A DNA stretch of 64,000 bases from Nemertoderma westbladi (GCA_032718475.1 JAUCBJ010002026.1:1-64000); one strand, 5' to 3'. Positions 9,300-20,159 are shown, counted from the first letter of the stretch. The notes: a model not told the origin generated them from the letters alone. Numbers and translations: made by a program.

Positions 9300-11143
9300 C
9301 CCATGCTTACTGGTCGGAAAAGCCAACCAACCACCAAGGTTAAGGCTGAATCACCAGCCGATCGCCTCAATGGTTGGAAGGCCCACTTTGAAAAGATCCT
9401 TAATAATGACAGGGATTTTTCCTGATAACTTTATAGAAGTAAAAGTGTCTGAGTATGTACTCCCAGATATTACCGTTGGCGATATCTCCTTTGCAGAAGT
9501 GAAGGCTGCTGCAAAGAGCATTAAGACCAATCATGCCAGTGGAGTAGATGGTGTTCCCCCTGAGGTCTTTAAAATACCTGAGTGTTTTAAGCTCATCTAT
9601 CCCATCATAGTAGACATGTACCGAACAACAAGAGTCCCACAAGAAATGAAAACAAATAAGTTGGTGCCAGTTCCCAAGAAGGGCAACCTAACACTCTATG
9701 GTTCTTTTCGGGGAATCTCATTGATCTCGATTGCTGCAAAGCTATACAATAGAATTCTATTAAATCGCATCAGGGATCCCATTGAGAGACTGCTCCGTGG
9801 AAATCAGAATGGGTTCCGTAAAGGTCGTGGGACCATGGAGCCCATTTTGGCACTTAGAAGGATAATTGAAGAGTTATCAAAAAAGAAAGACAGGCATCTG
9901 GCTGTTATCTTTGTTGACTTCTTCAAGGCCTTTGATTCAGTCTCTCGCTCACGTATGTTCAGCATACTTTCATTATATGGGATTCCTGATGAAATTATTG
10001 CAGCAATCAGATCAGTATACGATGGTTCGACAACATTTGTGTCTACTGTTGACGGTGACACAGAACCATTTGAAGTGTTATGGGGCGTCCTCCAGGGAGA
10101 CACACTTGCACCATTCTTGTTCATAATTGTGGTTGACTATGTTCTACGCATGTCCTTAGATCATCATAATGATGATGGGGTCATGATAACTCCACCTACT
10201 GGCTCCAGAACTCGAGGAAATCCTGCCAAGTACCTAATTGATCTAGACTTTGCTGATGACTTAGGAGTACTCTCAGAATCATTAGAGGGAGCCCAACGGC
10301 TCCTCAGTTCATTAGAACATGCTGCTTCTAGTGTTGGTCTTTTTATTAACTCCAGAAAGACCAAAATTTTGACAGTTAACTTTGAAAGTCCTCAGCAAGT
10401 CTCTGATCGGATGAGCATAAGCTCAAAGGATGGTATGCTTGAGCATGTGGACTCGTCGACTTCTGTTACCTGGGATCATGGATCCGGAAGTCAGGAGAAG
10501 ACCTTCGAATACGTAAGGGAAAGGCATGGGCAGCCTTGAATAGGCTTTCCAGGATTTGGAATTCACCAAGAATTAATCGGAAACTTAAGGTCCGATTATT
10601 TAGAGCAGCAGTAGTTCCAGTACTCCTCTATGGGAGTCCATGCTGGGCTCTAACTGCTGAGGACACCAAATCTCTGGATGGCACATTCACAAGAATGCTA
10701 CGCCGGGTTCATTGTATCAAGTACAATGCACACATCTCCAACCAGACACTATATAACATTGGAGGTGTCTCATTGGTTCCCCCAAGCTTGACACTAGAAC
10801 AAAATCGCTACGCCGGGTTCATTGTATCAAGTACAATGCACACATCTCCAACCAGACACTATATAACATTGGAGGTGTCTCATTGGTTCCCCCAAGCTTG
10901 ACACTAGAACAAAATCGCCTCCGCTTTGCAGGAAATTGCTTTCGCCGTGAGGACCAGCCAGTGCATAATCTTGTACTTTGGCAGCCTCATGGAGTGAATA
11001 AGCATGGTGGACAGCCCATGACTTTCTTGAGACACATCTTAAAGGACACTGGCCTTAAAGATGCGGATGATCTAGCAAATGTCATGGGTGATAGGGAGTT
11101 GTGGCGGTGCAATTTTGTTGACAAGCCGGCACAGCATTCTTAA
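9300..11143 (+). pseudogene. LINE (non-LTR retrotransposon) ORF2-like reverse transcriptase, copy 2
   Basis: The longest frame (9283-10539, 418 codons) holds most of an RT. It has RGISLISIAAKLYNRILL, NQNGFRKGRG, motif A AVIFVDFFKAFDSV, motif B GVLQGDTLAPFLF and motif C with FADD (DLDFADDLGVLSE). The N-terminal side (LTGRKSQPTTKV...) is in another frame and joins through a T-run indel near 9415-9420. A small insertion near 10451-10456 shifts the frame before the C-terminal region, which continues at 10536-10901 and 10883-11143 (LLYGSPCWALTAEDTK, LRFAGNCFRREDQPVH). A perfect 110-bp tandem duplication breaks it again. LINE clade not assigned. Dead copy, but relatively young. Confidence 0.85.
10697..10916 (+). 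repeat. Perfect 110-bp tandem duplication in LINE copy 2
   Basis: 10697-10806 is repeated without visible difference at 10807-10916. 110 is not a multiple of three, so it adds a frameshift to the LINE C-terminal region. The same region of LINE copy 1 (about 6738-6850) is single. Confidence 0.9.
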
Positions 11144-13050
11144 AAATGCAGCTGCAATGCAGCATGCCGATCCTAGTAGTAGTCGCCCTTGGTAATCATA
11201 TCGAGGGTGTTTGGGTAATGGGTAAGTGACTCCACCAAGGTGTCATGTGGGAATGGGCGCAGTTCTAGAACGTCAGCAACAAGAACCTAACCAGCATATG
11301 CGCGGATAGAGGTGTTCAGCTGTTCGTTACCCATCTGAAGTTATCGGTGCTGTCTCGCAGTAGACCGCTTCAGTAATTTCCCATACCCAATATTGGTATC
11401 TCGTCTCGGTTTTATCGGAGGTAAGTCCAACACATGTATTAATACGGCTGCGTCGGGACTGCGAATGGTTTAGTTGTTGTCATGAACTGCTTAGGTTCAT
11501 TGGAAATTAGATACATGGTCCCGATGTCGATTTGTTTTAACCTTGCGGCACTCCGTCTCCCTCAACTCGGGATGATTTCTCGAAGAAGGAATCGCCGTCT
11601 TTGGGACCTTGTTGAATTACTTTGACGATACTGTAGGACTCATTATCATCAGGAATTGTACCATGGAGGTAATTTCGTGCGAAACAGGTGTCCATACGGT
11701 CAATTACCCTATGTTATAACTCTATGTCGGGCGACCAAACTCTTTGTTGTTCGTACAGAGTCTACTGTGTCCTATACTCGCCACCAGACTGGCAGTCAGC
11801 TCAATTTCCATGGTTTGGTTGAGCTGTTCCAACAACGCTAGAATCTCGATACATGATGTAGTCGAAAGGATCGAGAATTTCTGACTGACTTCAGATATAC
11901 TGGAGACAACTGTTCCACGGTTGATGTCTCGAGTCAGTTAGAGTCTATTCATTAGATCGTGACAGTTGCCACATACACAATGGGCAGCGGTTGACGTGGA
12001 GGGGAATACTCGCTGATCTCGGGGAACTCACTTGACTGTACTCTCTAGTCAAAAGGGTCCAAATATGATAAAGGATTCGGTGGTCAAGGATTGCGATTCT
12101 TGGTTTGCTCGTCAAAAAGAGTTCAAACATCTCGGTTTGTGTAAGGTAATTCGGGGAACTACAATAGTTGAACTCCCATCTGAGTTGCTCATCCATCATT
12201 TACGGCTCAGCATATCGAGATAGGGGTTGTTCGTCGGTGATCCAATTGAGAGACCATCCCATAATTCCTTCATAGCCCGAATATATCGATTCCTTAATTC
12301 GTGATCATCTTCAATTAAATCCATTGTTCGATATATATGATCCAAAGATATCAAGAGTTATAAGTGCTTGTCGAAATTGAGGTTAGCGGACATCGCCACC
12401 TCTTCCCTTTCACCCGCAGTATGGTTTGAGTTTCTCGGGCAGTTTATTGTTTTGTTCCGCACCTTCGGATATAACTACCGATCCGGTGGCGGACAATAAA
12501 CTTAAGCCGAGTCCCTCAAAACCATCCAGAGCTGCAGGCCGCTATTGATCATTGCCGGCAAGTCACAAAATATTGAGGCAAAAGCTTTAACTTTACTCGT
12601 GAGATATAAACTGCCAATAGATACTGCAACTCGCTACTGTAACACACATAGATTAGCTGAGATCAATTGTTTATTTCACGGTGCGACACAAATACAAAGG
12701 TTCCGTTGATTTGGTGTTTTCCACGATGCCGCTAATTAAATTTCATAGCTAGTTACTAATTGTATACATATTATTATCCCATTATTTGTTGTTTGACAAA
12801 AATGGAACAATAATTATGCTTTATCTTTCGAATTAATCAACTATAACTGCGGCATCTAGGAGAACGAGAATAGTTAGAGTGGTTCTCATGCATTCAAATA
12901 GAGGTAATGTCATATAACAGATTTATATCTTATTTATCATCTGTGACATCGGTTAAATAACGTGACATGAAATATTAATATATTTCTGTCTGATTGAAAT
13001 AATTTATTTTGTTCCTTCTATTTGAAAATTTTGCAATTTAACATTTATAT
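11144..13050. other. Unclassified non-coding region with an imperfect hairpin
   Basis: No credible gene on either strand; the frames here are short and lack recognisable motifs. An imperfect inverted repeat lies at about 12420-12533: the left arm contains GGTTTGAG, CTCGG and AGTTTATTGT, and the right arm their complements. By position it could include the 3' untranslated region or 3' LTR of BEL-A, but I found no matching copy beyond the BEL-A 5' end. Confidence 0.35.
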
Positions 13051-13900
13051 TAGATATAAAGACGTTAGCAATTGACATTATTGCGCGCACAAATACATCT
13101 GGTTAATTCAGGGATGACTTGTGGCTTTAAATGGTCAAAAGGACAACAGTATTTGACTGTTGTGAAGACTTCCCTCGTTGCACACCGGTTGAATATAAAT
13201 ATATCTATCCGTGAATTAATGTACAAGAAGGCCAAATTGGTTATTTTATTGGGTTGATTTTACAATCCGTTCCCATAATTATTTAAATTTATAACACGAC
13301 GTTAACAACTGATGCTTATTATGATGTGCAAGTACATCGGATAGGTTCAACGATGCCTTGGGACATCCAAACATTCAGTTTGTCAAAGGTATAAACAATA
13401 TATTTATTCATATTGTTATGTGGGGACTTCTCTTATTGTACACCGGCGAACATTAAGCCATTTATAACATAAGTTATTGTACAATAAGACCAAATGGGAT
13501 ATATAGTATAATTACACGGGGTGTTGAACAAAATTTTTACTCAGCAGTGTGAGTTTATTCCGTTCCCGTGATTTGTCATATTTTATTGACGTGCTATGGG
13601 ATTTCTTTTACTGTACACTTTCAGAGCATAAGCCTATTATAGACTCGTAGATTAATGTACAATAAAGCCAAATTTATTTTGTGTCACTATTATTATGTAG
13701 CCTAAATATTTACATTATATTCTTACAGGTACAGCGTACATACATGATATTCTTAGAGCATACCCGTACATACAGTATATTCTTACAGCGTAAATAAGCT
13801 AAACTTTAAGAATCTGCACTCTTTATTTAAATTTTTTAAAAAATTTTGCTATGTTAATCCGAATTTACAATAACCCGTTCCCACGATTTGATGGAATGTT
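13051..13900. repeat. Degenerate tandem repeats (roughly 230-290 bp spacing) downstream of BEL-A integrase
   Basis: Three diverged units share the same ordered words: a TTAGCAATTGACAT/TTAACAACTGATGC-like start, TACATC, a CACACCGG/TACACCGG/TACACTTT word, AATGTACAA...GCCAAAT, and CCGTTCCC followed by ATAATT, GTGATT or ACGATT. The repeats occupy the sequence just downstream of the BEL-A stop codon. A similar pair of repeats lies downstream of BEL-C. Confidence 0.55.
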
Positions 13901-13926
13901 ATCATCACAATCGTATCCAATGTTTA

Positions 13927-16033
13927 TTAATTTGGATTAATGTGTTCAAGGGAATACAGTGTTGGTTTTTTACGACCATAATCGCCTGATTCCTCGCGGG
14001 CTATTTCCAGCAAACAGAGCCGTCCAATTGGTCTATTCAATGTTTGAGGTACAAATTCTAATTTCTTCTTATCCTTCTCCCTTTGTTTCTTCTTTCTCAT
14101 TACTGATCTCACAAGTCCGTCAGCGGATGTATGGACAACTGTGACACATCCAGTTTGCCATCGTTTCCTCGGGATATCGTCGTCGACTATTAGTATTACG
14201 TCATCAATTCGAAGGTTTTCCTGACGACTAAACCATTTGGTGCGCAGTTGGAGAGATGGTAAGTAGTGTTTCTCGAAGTGTATGGCGAATCTATTGGAAA
14301 GTAATTGCATCATCCGCCATGTTTGACGTAAGTATATATGGGAATCTTCCGAATTAGAAACAGGTACCATAACGATGGGTTTCTTCATCAGGAAGTGAGC
14401 AGGTGTCAGCGACTCCAATGACTTCGGATCAGACGAAGCAGGCATCAATGGGCGGTCGTTAATGTAAGCTGCTATTTCTTCCAGAAAGGTGCGAAGTAAC
14501 TCATCTGTTAGGTATGCCCCGCATGGTATCACGTGGTGGAACGCTATTTTAACACTTCGGATCATCCGCTCCCAGCTACCTCCCCACCATGGTGCGTCAG
14601 CTGCGTTGAACGTCCAAGTCGCCGCATTTACTTTCAATAACTCATCAACTTGCTCCTGGTTCCATCTATCAACATATGTGGTGATTTCTCTGCTAGCGCA
14701 GACGAAATTGGTTCCTTGGTCAGAACGTATAGTTTGACTGCTGCTTTGAATACTGCTGACTGACCGTGCTATCTGTCGTCTCAAACACAAAAGGAAGCTA
14801 TCCATCGACATGTCGTTGACCATATCCAGATGTATCGCTCTACACGTCTGACAAACAAATATAATACACCATCGTTTTACTTTGGTACGTGTTCGTTTGA
14901 CCTCTATTGGTCCAAACATGTCAACACCGGTGTTTGTGAACGGCGGTTGGTAGCAACTTACCCTCTCACGTGGTAACTTCGCTTCAATTTGGGTTAATGG
15001 CTTACTGTACAGTCTTTTACAGGGAATGCAATTCCTTAAAATTTTATTAAGTGACTTACGGGGTTTAACCAAGTAATAACGAGTGCGCAGTTCACTAAGA
15101 ATTCGTTCACGGCCAGCATGGTAAAGTTTGGCATGTGTGTCTTGAATTAACTTACGTTGTATATCTGGGCTATATATTATTATTGGGAATATGGTATCCT
15201 TAGACACAGGAGCGTTAGTCAATCTACCTCCTACCCTAATTAACCCATCTATCATGACACTTGTGCAATTGTCACGCAACGTGATGCCTGGTTCACTCAC
15301 CAATTTATTGTACCTTGCTGGGTCATCGAGTTTCTGAGAAAGACGCAGTAGTTGTTTATTAGTCTCGTCAATATCTCCTCGCGTCACTGCTGGTGTACAG
15401 TCTCTAGACACACCAAAACGGCAGTGCACGTATTTCTTGAGATATGTCACGCTCTTACAAAGTCTATACCAAGAACTATAGTGATTCATTGCTTCTTCCA
15501 ATAAGGGTGATAATCCTCGTTTTATGTTAGGTAATGTATCACTTGATCGTCGTGGTGTGATCTTTGAAGTATCACTAATATGGTTTGGTAAGTCTGAATT
15601 GGTCGTTATGTTTTCATGGGGTTCCTCATGTTTAGCGAAATACGAATTCTGAAGTCCAGAAGTTTCTGGTTTCCGGGTCAAGTCATTGTCAACTATTTGG
15701 GCAGTTATATCAAGTGGTATGGTGAATAACTTTGATTTTGTAGTTTTCCTTGGCTTTATTATTTCGGCTCCCTTAGCGTGTCGGATTTCTGCCGGTGTCA
15801 GATTTTTCGGCCATTCGTTTCCAGCCTCCCATAAGAACTCTGGTCCGTTGAGCCAACATTTGGTATTAATCAACTCTCTTGGAGTCGCACCACGCGAAGC
15901 AATGTCAGCGGGATTGATAGTACCGGGGCAATGCCTCCATTGATCCACCTTTGTGCGGCTGAGCATGATTGCAACTCTGTTCGTTACATATACACTAAAC
16001 TGACATACTTCGTTAGTTAAATATTCTAGAACC
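13927..16033 (-). CDS. BEL-A pol, 3' part: end of RNase H and integrase
   Basis: This is the downstream half of the BEL-A polyprotein; the ORF itself starts inside the BEL-B LTR at 16053. It begins with the end of the Pao-type RNase H region (LVLEYLTNEVCQFS, CPGTINPADIASRG). It then has the integrase zinc-binding region (HAKLYHAGRE ... CIPCKR) and the integrase core with the Asp in GVDMFGPIEV, IRSDQGTNF and the Glu in WWGGSWERMIRS. The BEL-specific C-terminal domain (DUF5641-like, RKRWQTG ... RPIGRLCLLE) ends the protein. No stop inside this half. The upstream half is at 29801-33587, separated by the BEL-B insertion. It is closely related to BEL-C. Confidence 0.85.
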
Positions 16034-16038
16034 AAGAC
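16034..16038. repeat. BEL-B target-site duplication, left copy (AAGAC)
   Basis: AAGAC sits directly outside the left LTR and again directly outside the right LTR (29801-29805). BEL-A coding sequence continues on both sides. Five bases is usual for BEL/Pao integration. Confidence 0.9.
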
Positions 16039-16606
16039 TGTGACGGGATCCACCGAGGATCCCGGTTTATCCAGTTTCTAATCTACGATCCCCGCCGTGC
16101 GTATGTGAAAAGAGTTCTGATTGTTGGTTGATCAATGCATATAGATATAAGGGTATGATGAATGATAAGATATAGCACAGTTAAAGTGAACGATGTATAG
16201 TGTACTGGTAAAATGGTTTAATATTGTATGGCAGTAGACGGAGATGTGATTAGAGTTCCGGTACTACCCTAACTAACTGACTTACTGAAGTGAATAAATT
16301 GGCACAACGAATGATAATATATATTGCACTGGTTGGCCGCATTACGTTACTCAGTTGATGCCTTCCCCCCATTGGCTAATAACTCACTTCTCGCCTCCCA
16401 TCTCTCTGGGAGTGTTTTCCCTCCCCACTGCTGTTATTCTCTCTCTCGGAGGTATAACCTCTGACCCCCTTTGTGTGTTCCCTTAGGGGTTTGTCGCCCC
16501 GTTTATTGGGGTGACACGAGGTTGATTGGTAACCAACCTCGTGCTCCCAATATTGCTTAAAACCAACTCTGTGTGGGCCTGGTTAGTGGAATTGAATACG
16601 CTAACA
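16039..16606 (-). repeat. BEL-B 3' LTR (568 bp)
   Basis: Begins TGTGACGGGATCC and ends GCTAACA on the plus strand, so TGTTAGC...GTCACA on the element strand. About 98.6% identical by eye to 29233-29800. Confidence 0.92.
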
Positions 16607-17262
16607 CTCCCCCCCATGCTATCTTCCTGGTGAGAAGATAGCATCCACCTCTAGTGCGCTACAATTCCGCTGGATCTCGATCTACCATCGAGTGTGGGGT
16701 GGAACTATTTTCCTCGGAGCCAGCTTTCCAGACCGCCCCCTATGGGTATGATATCGCTACCCTGTTTACCTGGCGTCCCGTGTCGGGCCGATCGTGCGCT
16801 CCTCTCACACGACTTTTGTTTCCCCAACACTTTCACCACTAACTCTGCTCCACTCTCACCCTAATTCCTCCATACTCTCGGACTTCCCCGTCCCTCACTC
16901 TGACTCTTACTCCTCCCCCCCCCCCACACTTGAATTGCATCCGCACTCTCTCCGCACTGTTACTCAACCCCTATCTCATCCACTCACTCCTGACGAGTCT
17001 CACCCCCCTCCCATGCCGTCGCACCCAAGAAGTGTGATGTCGTCCAATGTCTTGTTCGTGATAGTCAATCGTCCCCCAATCCCAGTAGCTAATTGGAAAA
17101 AGGTTGTATGACTATAGTACTTACTTTGATTACATTTGCTAAACTAATGATTGCTACGTACGTACATACTAATTGCACTTTTCAATTATTTAGATTACTT
17201 GAATTTGTACTTAGGAGTTCGCATGTCTCGCGTGGTGCCTTCCAGGCATGTTACATCGAAGT
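16607..17262 (-). other. BEL-B 3' untranslated region with polypurine tract
   Basis: The element strand carries GGGGGGGAG immediately before the 3' LTR (16607-16615), the usual plus-strand primer site. The rest is C-rich on the plus strand, including a C run near 16915-16925. A proline/serine-rich plus-strand frame (16794-17111) is low-complexity and not accepted. Confidence 0.6.
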
Positions 17263-17751
17263 CTAGTTTGTTCCACCTGCCTTTGGGAACCACCTCAACT
17301 CTTCCCCTCTATCGTCCTCCTCCCTTGGTCGTTTCCTGGTCGCTGCCGCTCCTTTGGTCTTATCTCCCTTCAGGCTCCTGACCCTCGCCGTCACCTCTTT
17401 ACTAATCCCGGTTGTCGACTCCTTGGGCGCTGGTGTTATTAGCTCCCGGTATCGCTTCGCGGGTGGCCCCTCCGAGTGGCCCTGTTGTCTCCCCCTGGTG
17501 GCGTCCCATAGGATCACTTTCATCGCCCGCGGCACATGCTCCGCCAAGAAATCCCTGAACTCTCCTCTGTTCTGTGGCGTCCACCTGTCCAAATACCTCT
17601 GCGTATTTATCACCCCGACATACGACGCCGCCGTCGCCACTTCTTGGTAGGTAAACGGAAGCCTCTGTTTGATAATCTCCATGTGGGCCTCCTGATTGAT
17701 GTTAAAGAAGCCCCACCGGAACTCCTGGGCCTTCATGCGTTGCCGAGTCAT
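17263..17751 (-). CDS. BEL-B accessory ORF, C-terminal half of the zinc-knuckle frame; unknown function
   Basis: 162 codons from the ATG at 17751. It lies in the same frame as the zinc-knuckle ORF just upstream, separated from it only by one TAG (17767-17769) and five codons, so it may be the C-terminal half of one protein. It contains RWGFFNINQEAHMEIIKQRL and PRAMKVILWDATRGRQQG, with a lysine/arginine-rich tail (RKRPREEDDRGEELRW) that could act in nuclear import or nucleic-acid binding. I do not recognise the family. It is the last ORF before the 3' LTR. Confidence 0.5.
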   Translation of the reverse strand: MTRQRMKAQEFRWGFFNINQEAHMEIIKQRLPFTYQEVATAASYVGVINTQRYLDRWTPQNRGEFRDFLAEHVPRAMKVILWDATRGRQQGHSEGPPAKRYRELITPAPKESTTGISKEVTARVRSLKGDKTKGAAATRKRPREEDDRGEELRWFPKAGGTN

Positions 17752-17766
17752 GGCCCCGACGTCGGC

Positions 17767-18534
17767 CTACTCCTCGAAGTTCCTAAACTTCTCTTCGTCG
17801 TCCATCCAGTCGCACTGGCGTCCATAGTGCCCCCGAAAGTTGCACTTCGGACACCGGTTGTTCAACCGTGGACACGCCCCCATCCTGTGGCTTGACTCGC
17901 GGCAGTAGAGACAACTAGTTCCTTTTTGGAACCGGTACAAGCAGCTCCTTTCCTGGTGGGTCTGTCTCCCACAGTAGTCACAGCCGAGCACCAATGTCTC
18001 CCGCCCCACGTCGTCTTTCGTCCCAAGCGATCTCCGCGGTCTGTGGAGTCGCTGGTAAGCGAACTTCCGGACGTTAGCGTCCCTGTCCACATCGATCTCC
18101 TCGCCCCTCCCGGGCATCGTCTCCCCGAATACTACCCGTGGTGCCGTCCCCGGTTGCTCGCCCAACCTGATAGTGCTCCCCGCGAAATCCATCGCCGGCT
18201 CCTCATGCACCCAGGCCCGCTTGCCGGGTCTATCCCAGAAGGCCCTCGCCCCACTGGCCGTCACCACCCTCCCACCAACCCAGTCCGTGTCCGAGTGGCC
18301 GATCCTCCCGATGGGCGGCATCTCTCCGAACTCGTCGTCGTCCTCATCCTCCTCTGGCAGTGGCTCCAACCCTGGTATCCCGGTGGACCCACTGTGTCCC
18401 TTCCCGCCTTGGCTCTCGCCCGTAACATTCCATCCTTCCAGCTCCCCTAGCCTCCTTAGCGGCTGGTCGCCCTCGGCGCCCGCTCGTATGGGCGTCGTCT
18501 GCAATACCGACGTCGACTGTTTCGGTGATCCCAC
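17767..18534 (-). CDS. BEL-B accessory ORF with three CCHC zinc knuckles
   Basis: 255 codons. The N-terminal part is glycine- and acid-rich (PLPEEDEDDDEFGEMPP). The C-terminal part has three consecutive knuckles, each exactly C-x2-C-x4-H-x4-C: CDYCGRQTHQERSC, CLYCRESSHRMGAC and CPKCNFRGHYGRQC. Such knuckles bind single-stranded nucleic acid in retroelement nucleocapsids, but here they lie downstream of the integrase, where BEL elements usually have nothing or an envelope-like gene. The frame upstream of the chosen ATG (to about 18690) encodes a charged, helical stretch (EEIDRQERREAAEREEEAR), interrupted by a stop near 18551-18553. Ends at a TAG, after which the frame continues at 17751. Role unknown; a second RNA-binding or packaging protein is the simplest guess. 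Confidence 0.65.
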   Translation of the reverse strand: MGSPKQSTSVLQTTPIRAGAEGDQPLRRLGELEGWNVTGESQGGKGHSGSTGIPGLEPLPEEDEDDDEFGEMPPIGRIGHSDTDWVGGRVVTASGARAFWDRPGKRAWVHEEPAMDFAGSTIRLGEQPGTAPRVVFGETMPGRGEEIDVDRDANVRKFAYQRLHRPRRSLGTKDDVGRETLVLGCDYCGRQTHQERSCLYRFQKGTSCLYCRESSHRMGACPRLNNRCPKCNFRGHYGRQCDWMDDEEKFRNFEE

Positions 18535-18722
18535 CGCCCATCCTAATTCTCACCCTAGAGACTCCCCCGAACTCCCTGACGATGTCCAACGAAGTTCGTC
18601 TAAGGCCGCCTGTTCCTCGAAGCCGTAGCTCTGTGCCCTAGCTTCCTCCTCCCTTTCCGCCGCTTCTCTCCTCTCCTGTCTATCGATTTCTTCCAATCGC
18701 TTCACCTCTCATCTATCCGCCT

Positions 18723-19490
18723 CTAGCTGCTCCCATCTCTGATACGCGTATCTACCTCCCCGTCTACCAGATGTCGGCTGTTATAGTACACCGACTCGCC
18801 CTTCAGCCCCGGGTGGTCTACCAGACCCTCGAAAGCCATCTTAAAGGCTCTTCTGTAGCTTAGGGGTGATCCCGATAATAGGAATGCCGTTGGTTCCCTC
18901 TCGATAACCACGGTCATGAATAGGTTAAGCAAACCCATCATTATCCAGTCCTCCTGTAGGATATATCGCTTCTGATATACCTTTATCGCTCCTCTCCGGA
19001 ATTGATACACCTCTTGTTTCCCTGGCCTCGCTCCCCACTTCAGCGAGTTCGCCAAGTCCGCTCCGTACTCCTCTCTGAACTTGCTCCAGTCCATCTGTTT
19101 GTGACACACGAGCCCCATTAGCTGGCCCATTGCCACCGCTCCACAATGGCCTGAGTTCTCCACTAGTCCCAACCCACCTGGTGCTGTCATAGCCATGTAG
19201 ACCGTCTGCGTATCCAGAAGGTTGGGGGTGTCTGGACCGATGATTCTCTCCGCATCGTCGCGAATCGCCGATCCCACTTTCGTCGTCGACTTTTCTCTCA
19301 CTAGGGTTTGCACCGCCTTCGGCAACCGGTTCAACTTCGGCCCGTCCTTCTTTCCATACGTTCCTAGATCGAATAGGAATATATCCCCATTTGGCGCGGC
19401 CAAATGTAGGAGTATGGTTCTGGCCGACCCCGCCGATCCTCTCCTCGAACCCTCCTCGTCTTCCACGGTCCCCTCATCGTCTAGGACCAT
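18723..19490 (-). CDS. BEL-B accessory ORF, DEDD 3'-5' exonuclease-like protein (candidate)
   Basis: 255 codons. The order of motifs resembles the RNase D/WRN/EXD1 type of 3'-5' exonuclease. Residues 2-8 read VLDDEGT, which fits the D-x-E motif. ILLHLAAPNGDIFLFDLGTYG (24-44) fits the following beta strands. STTKVGSAIRDD (68-79) fits the second motif with its Asp, and LLDTQTVYMAM (91-101) fits the DTQ segment usual in this fold. A helix ending KRYILQEDWIMMGLL (174-188) lies where motif III (Y-x3-D) belongs, but the spacing here is Y-x4-D. Homology is inferred by eye from motif order only. In the same frame, sequence upstream of the ATG (to about 19550) is open. It lies between the BEL-B integrase and the zinc-knuckle ORF, in the position where some retroelements carry env. 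Confidence 0.5.
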   Translation of the reverse strand: MVLDDEGTVEDEEGSRRGSAGSARTILLHLAAPNGDIFLFDLGTYGKKDGPKLNRLPKAVQTLVREKSTTKVGSAIRDDAERIIGPDTPNLLDTQTVYMAMTAPGGLGLVENSGHCGAVAMGQLMGLVCHKQMDWSKFREEYGADLANSLKWGARPGKQEVYQFRRGAIKVYQKRYILQEDWIMMGLLNLFMTVVIEREPTAFLLSGSPLSYRRAFKMAFEGLVDHPGLKGESVYYNSRHLVDGEVDTRIRDGSS

Positions 19491-19522
19491 GTATCCTTCT
19501 CTGCTGACGGACTCTACTGACT

Positions 19523-19729
19523 CTACTCCCTGAAATGGTCTTGCAGCGCTCGCGCCCCGTGACCTCTCTCCAACCGCTTGTAGTATTCCCTCGTCTTCTC
19601 TTCCGGATGCCTCTTGGTGAAATCCACCAGTATCCCCTTTCCTCCTGACTCCGCCTTTCTCTTCCTCATCAGTTTCCCCGCAATTCCAAACTCTCTCACT
19701 CGCTCACCTGTAAGGTGGTGCCTTGCCAA
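19523..19729 (-). CDS. Small basic ORF upstream of the exonuclease-like ORF
   Basis: 68 codons, starting MARHHLTGERVREFG and rich in Lys/Arg/Glu (KRKAESGGKGILVDFTKRHP). It ends 33 bases before the exonuclease-like ATG, in a different frame. The downstream frame is open back across this junction, so the two may be one protein broken by a small indel, or this may be its N-terminal exon or leader. No family recognised. Confidence 0.35.
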   Translation of the reverse strand: MARHHLTGERVREFGIAGKLMRKRKAESGGKGILVDFTKRHPEEKTREYYKRLERGHGARALQDHFRE

Positions 19730-20159
19730 GGCGCAGTACAGATGAGTGATAGGTTAAGATGGTCGGTACGGTTCGACAATGGCCTATTTCTTACTTAATT
19801 TTGAGTTATAGTCTAATTTTTACTAGTTAATTCCTAAAACTGTCAAATTGTACCCTAAATTGTAATTTTGTCCATTACTTTAATTATGTTCCAGAATTTT
19901 CTTTCTACTGTTACCATCATTTATCTAATTTTCTGATTCTATTTTTATTTTAATTTAATCGTACTACTGTGCTATTACCTACTTATTATCGCCGATGGAT
20001 TACTCTACTTCGTAATCCACATTCTGGCCTACTCTGTGGGCTTGTGCAGTAAAACAGTATGCATCGTGTGGCCTACACGATTTATCCAGCTGTACTCATA
20101 TGCCCCCCTCTTGCTGCTTACTACTAATATCTATATTGTACATACCCTTCTACCACTAA
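19730..20159. other. AT-rich BEL-B non-coding segment
   Basis: No gene seen between the accessory ORFs and the minisatellite. Confidence 0.5.

Noticed and set aside
16794-17111. Ser/Pro-rich plus-strand ORF in the BEL-B 3' region
   Set aside because: Low-complexity C/T-rich sequence, no motif, antisense to the element.
17926-18450. 174-codon plus-strand ORF
   Set aside because: Antisense shadow of the BEL-B zinc-knuckle ORF, proline-rich from GC-rich codons.
18723-19490. Envelope gene at the post-integrase position of BEL-B
   Set aside because: No signal peptide, transmembrane segment or cysteine pattern; the motifs point to a nuclease-like fold instead.
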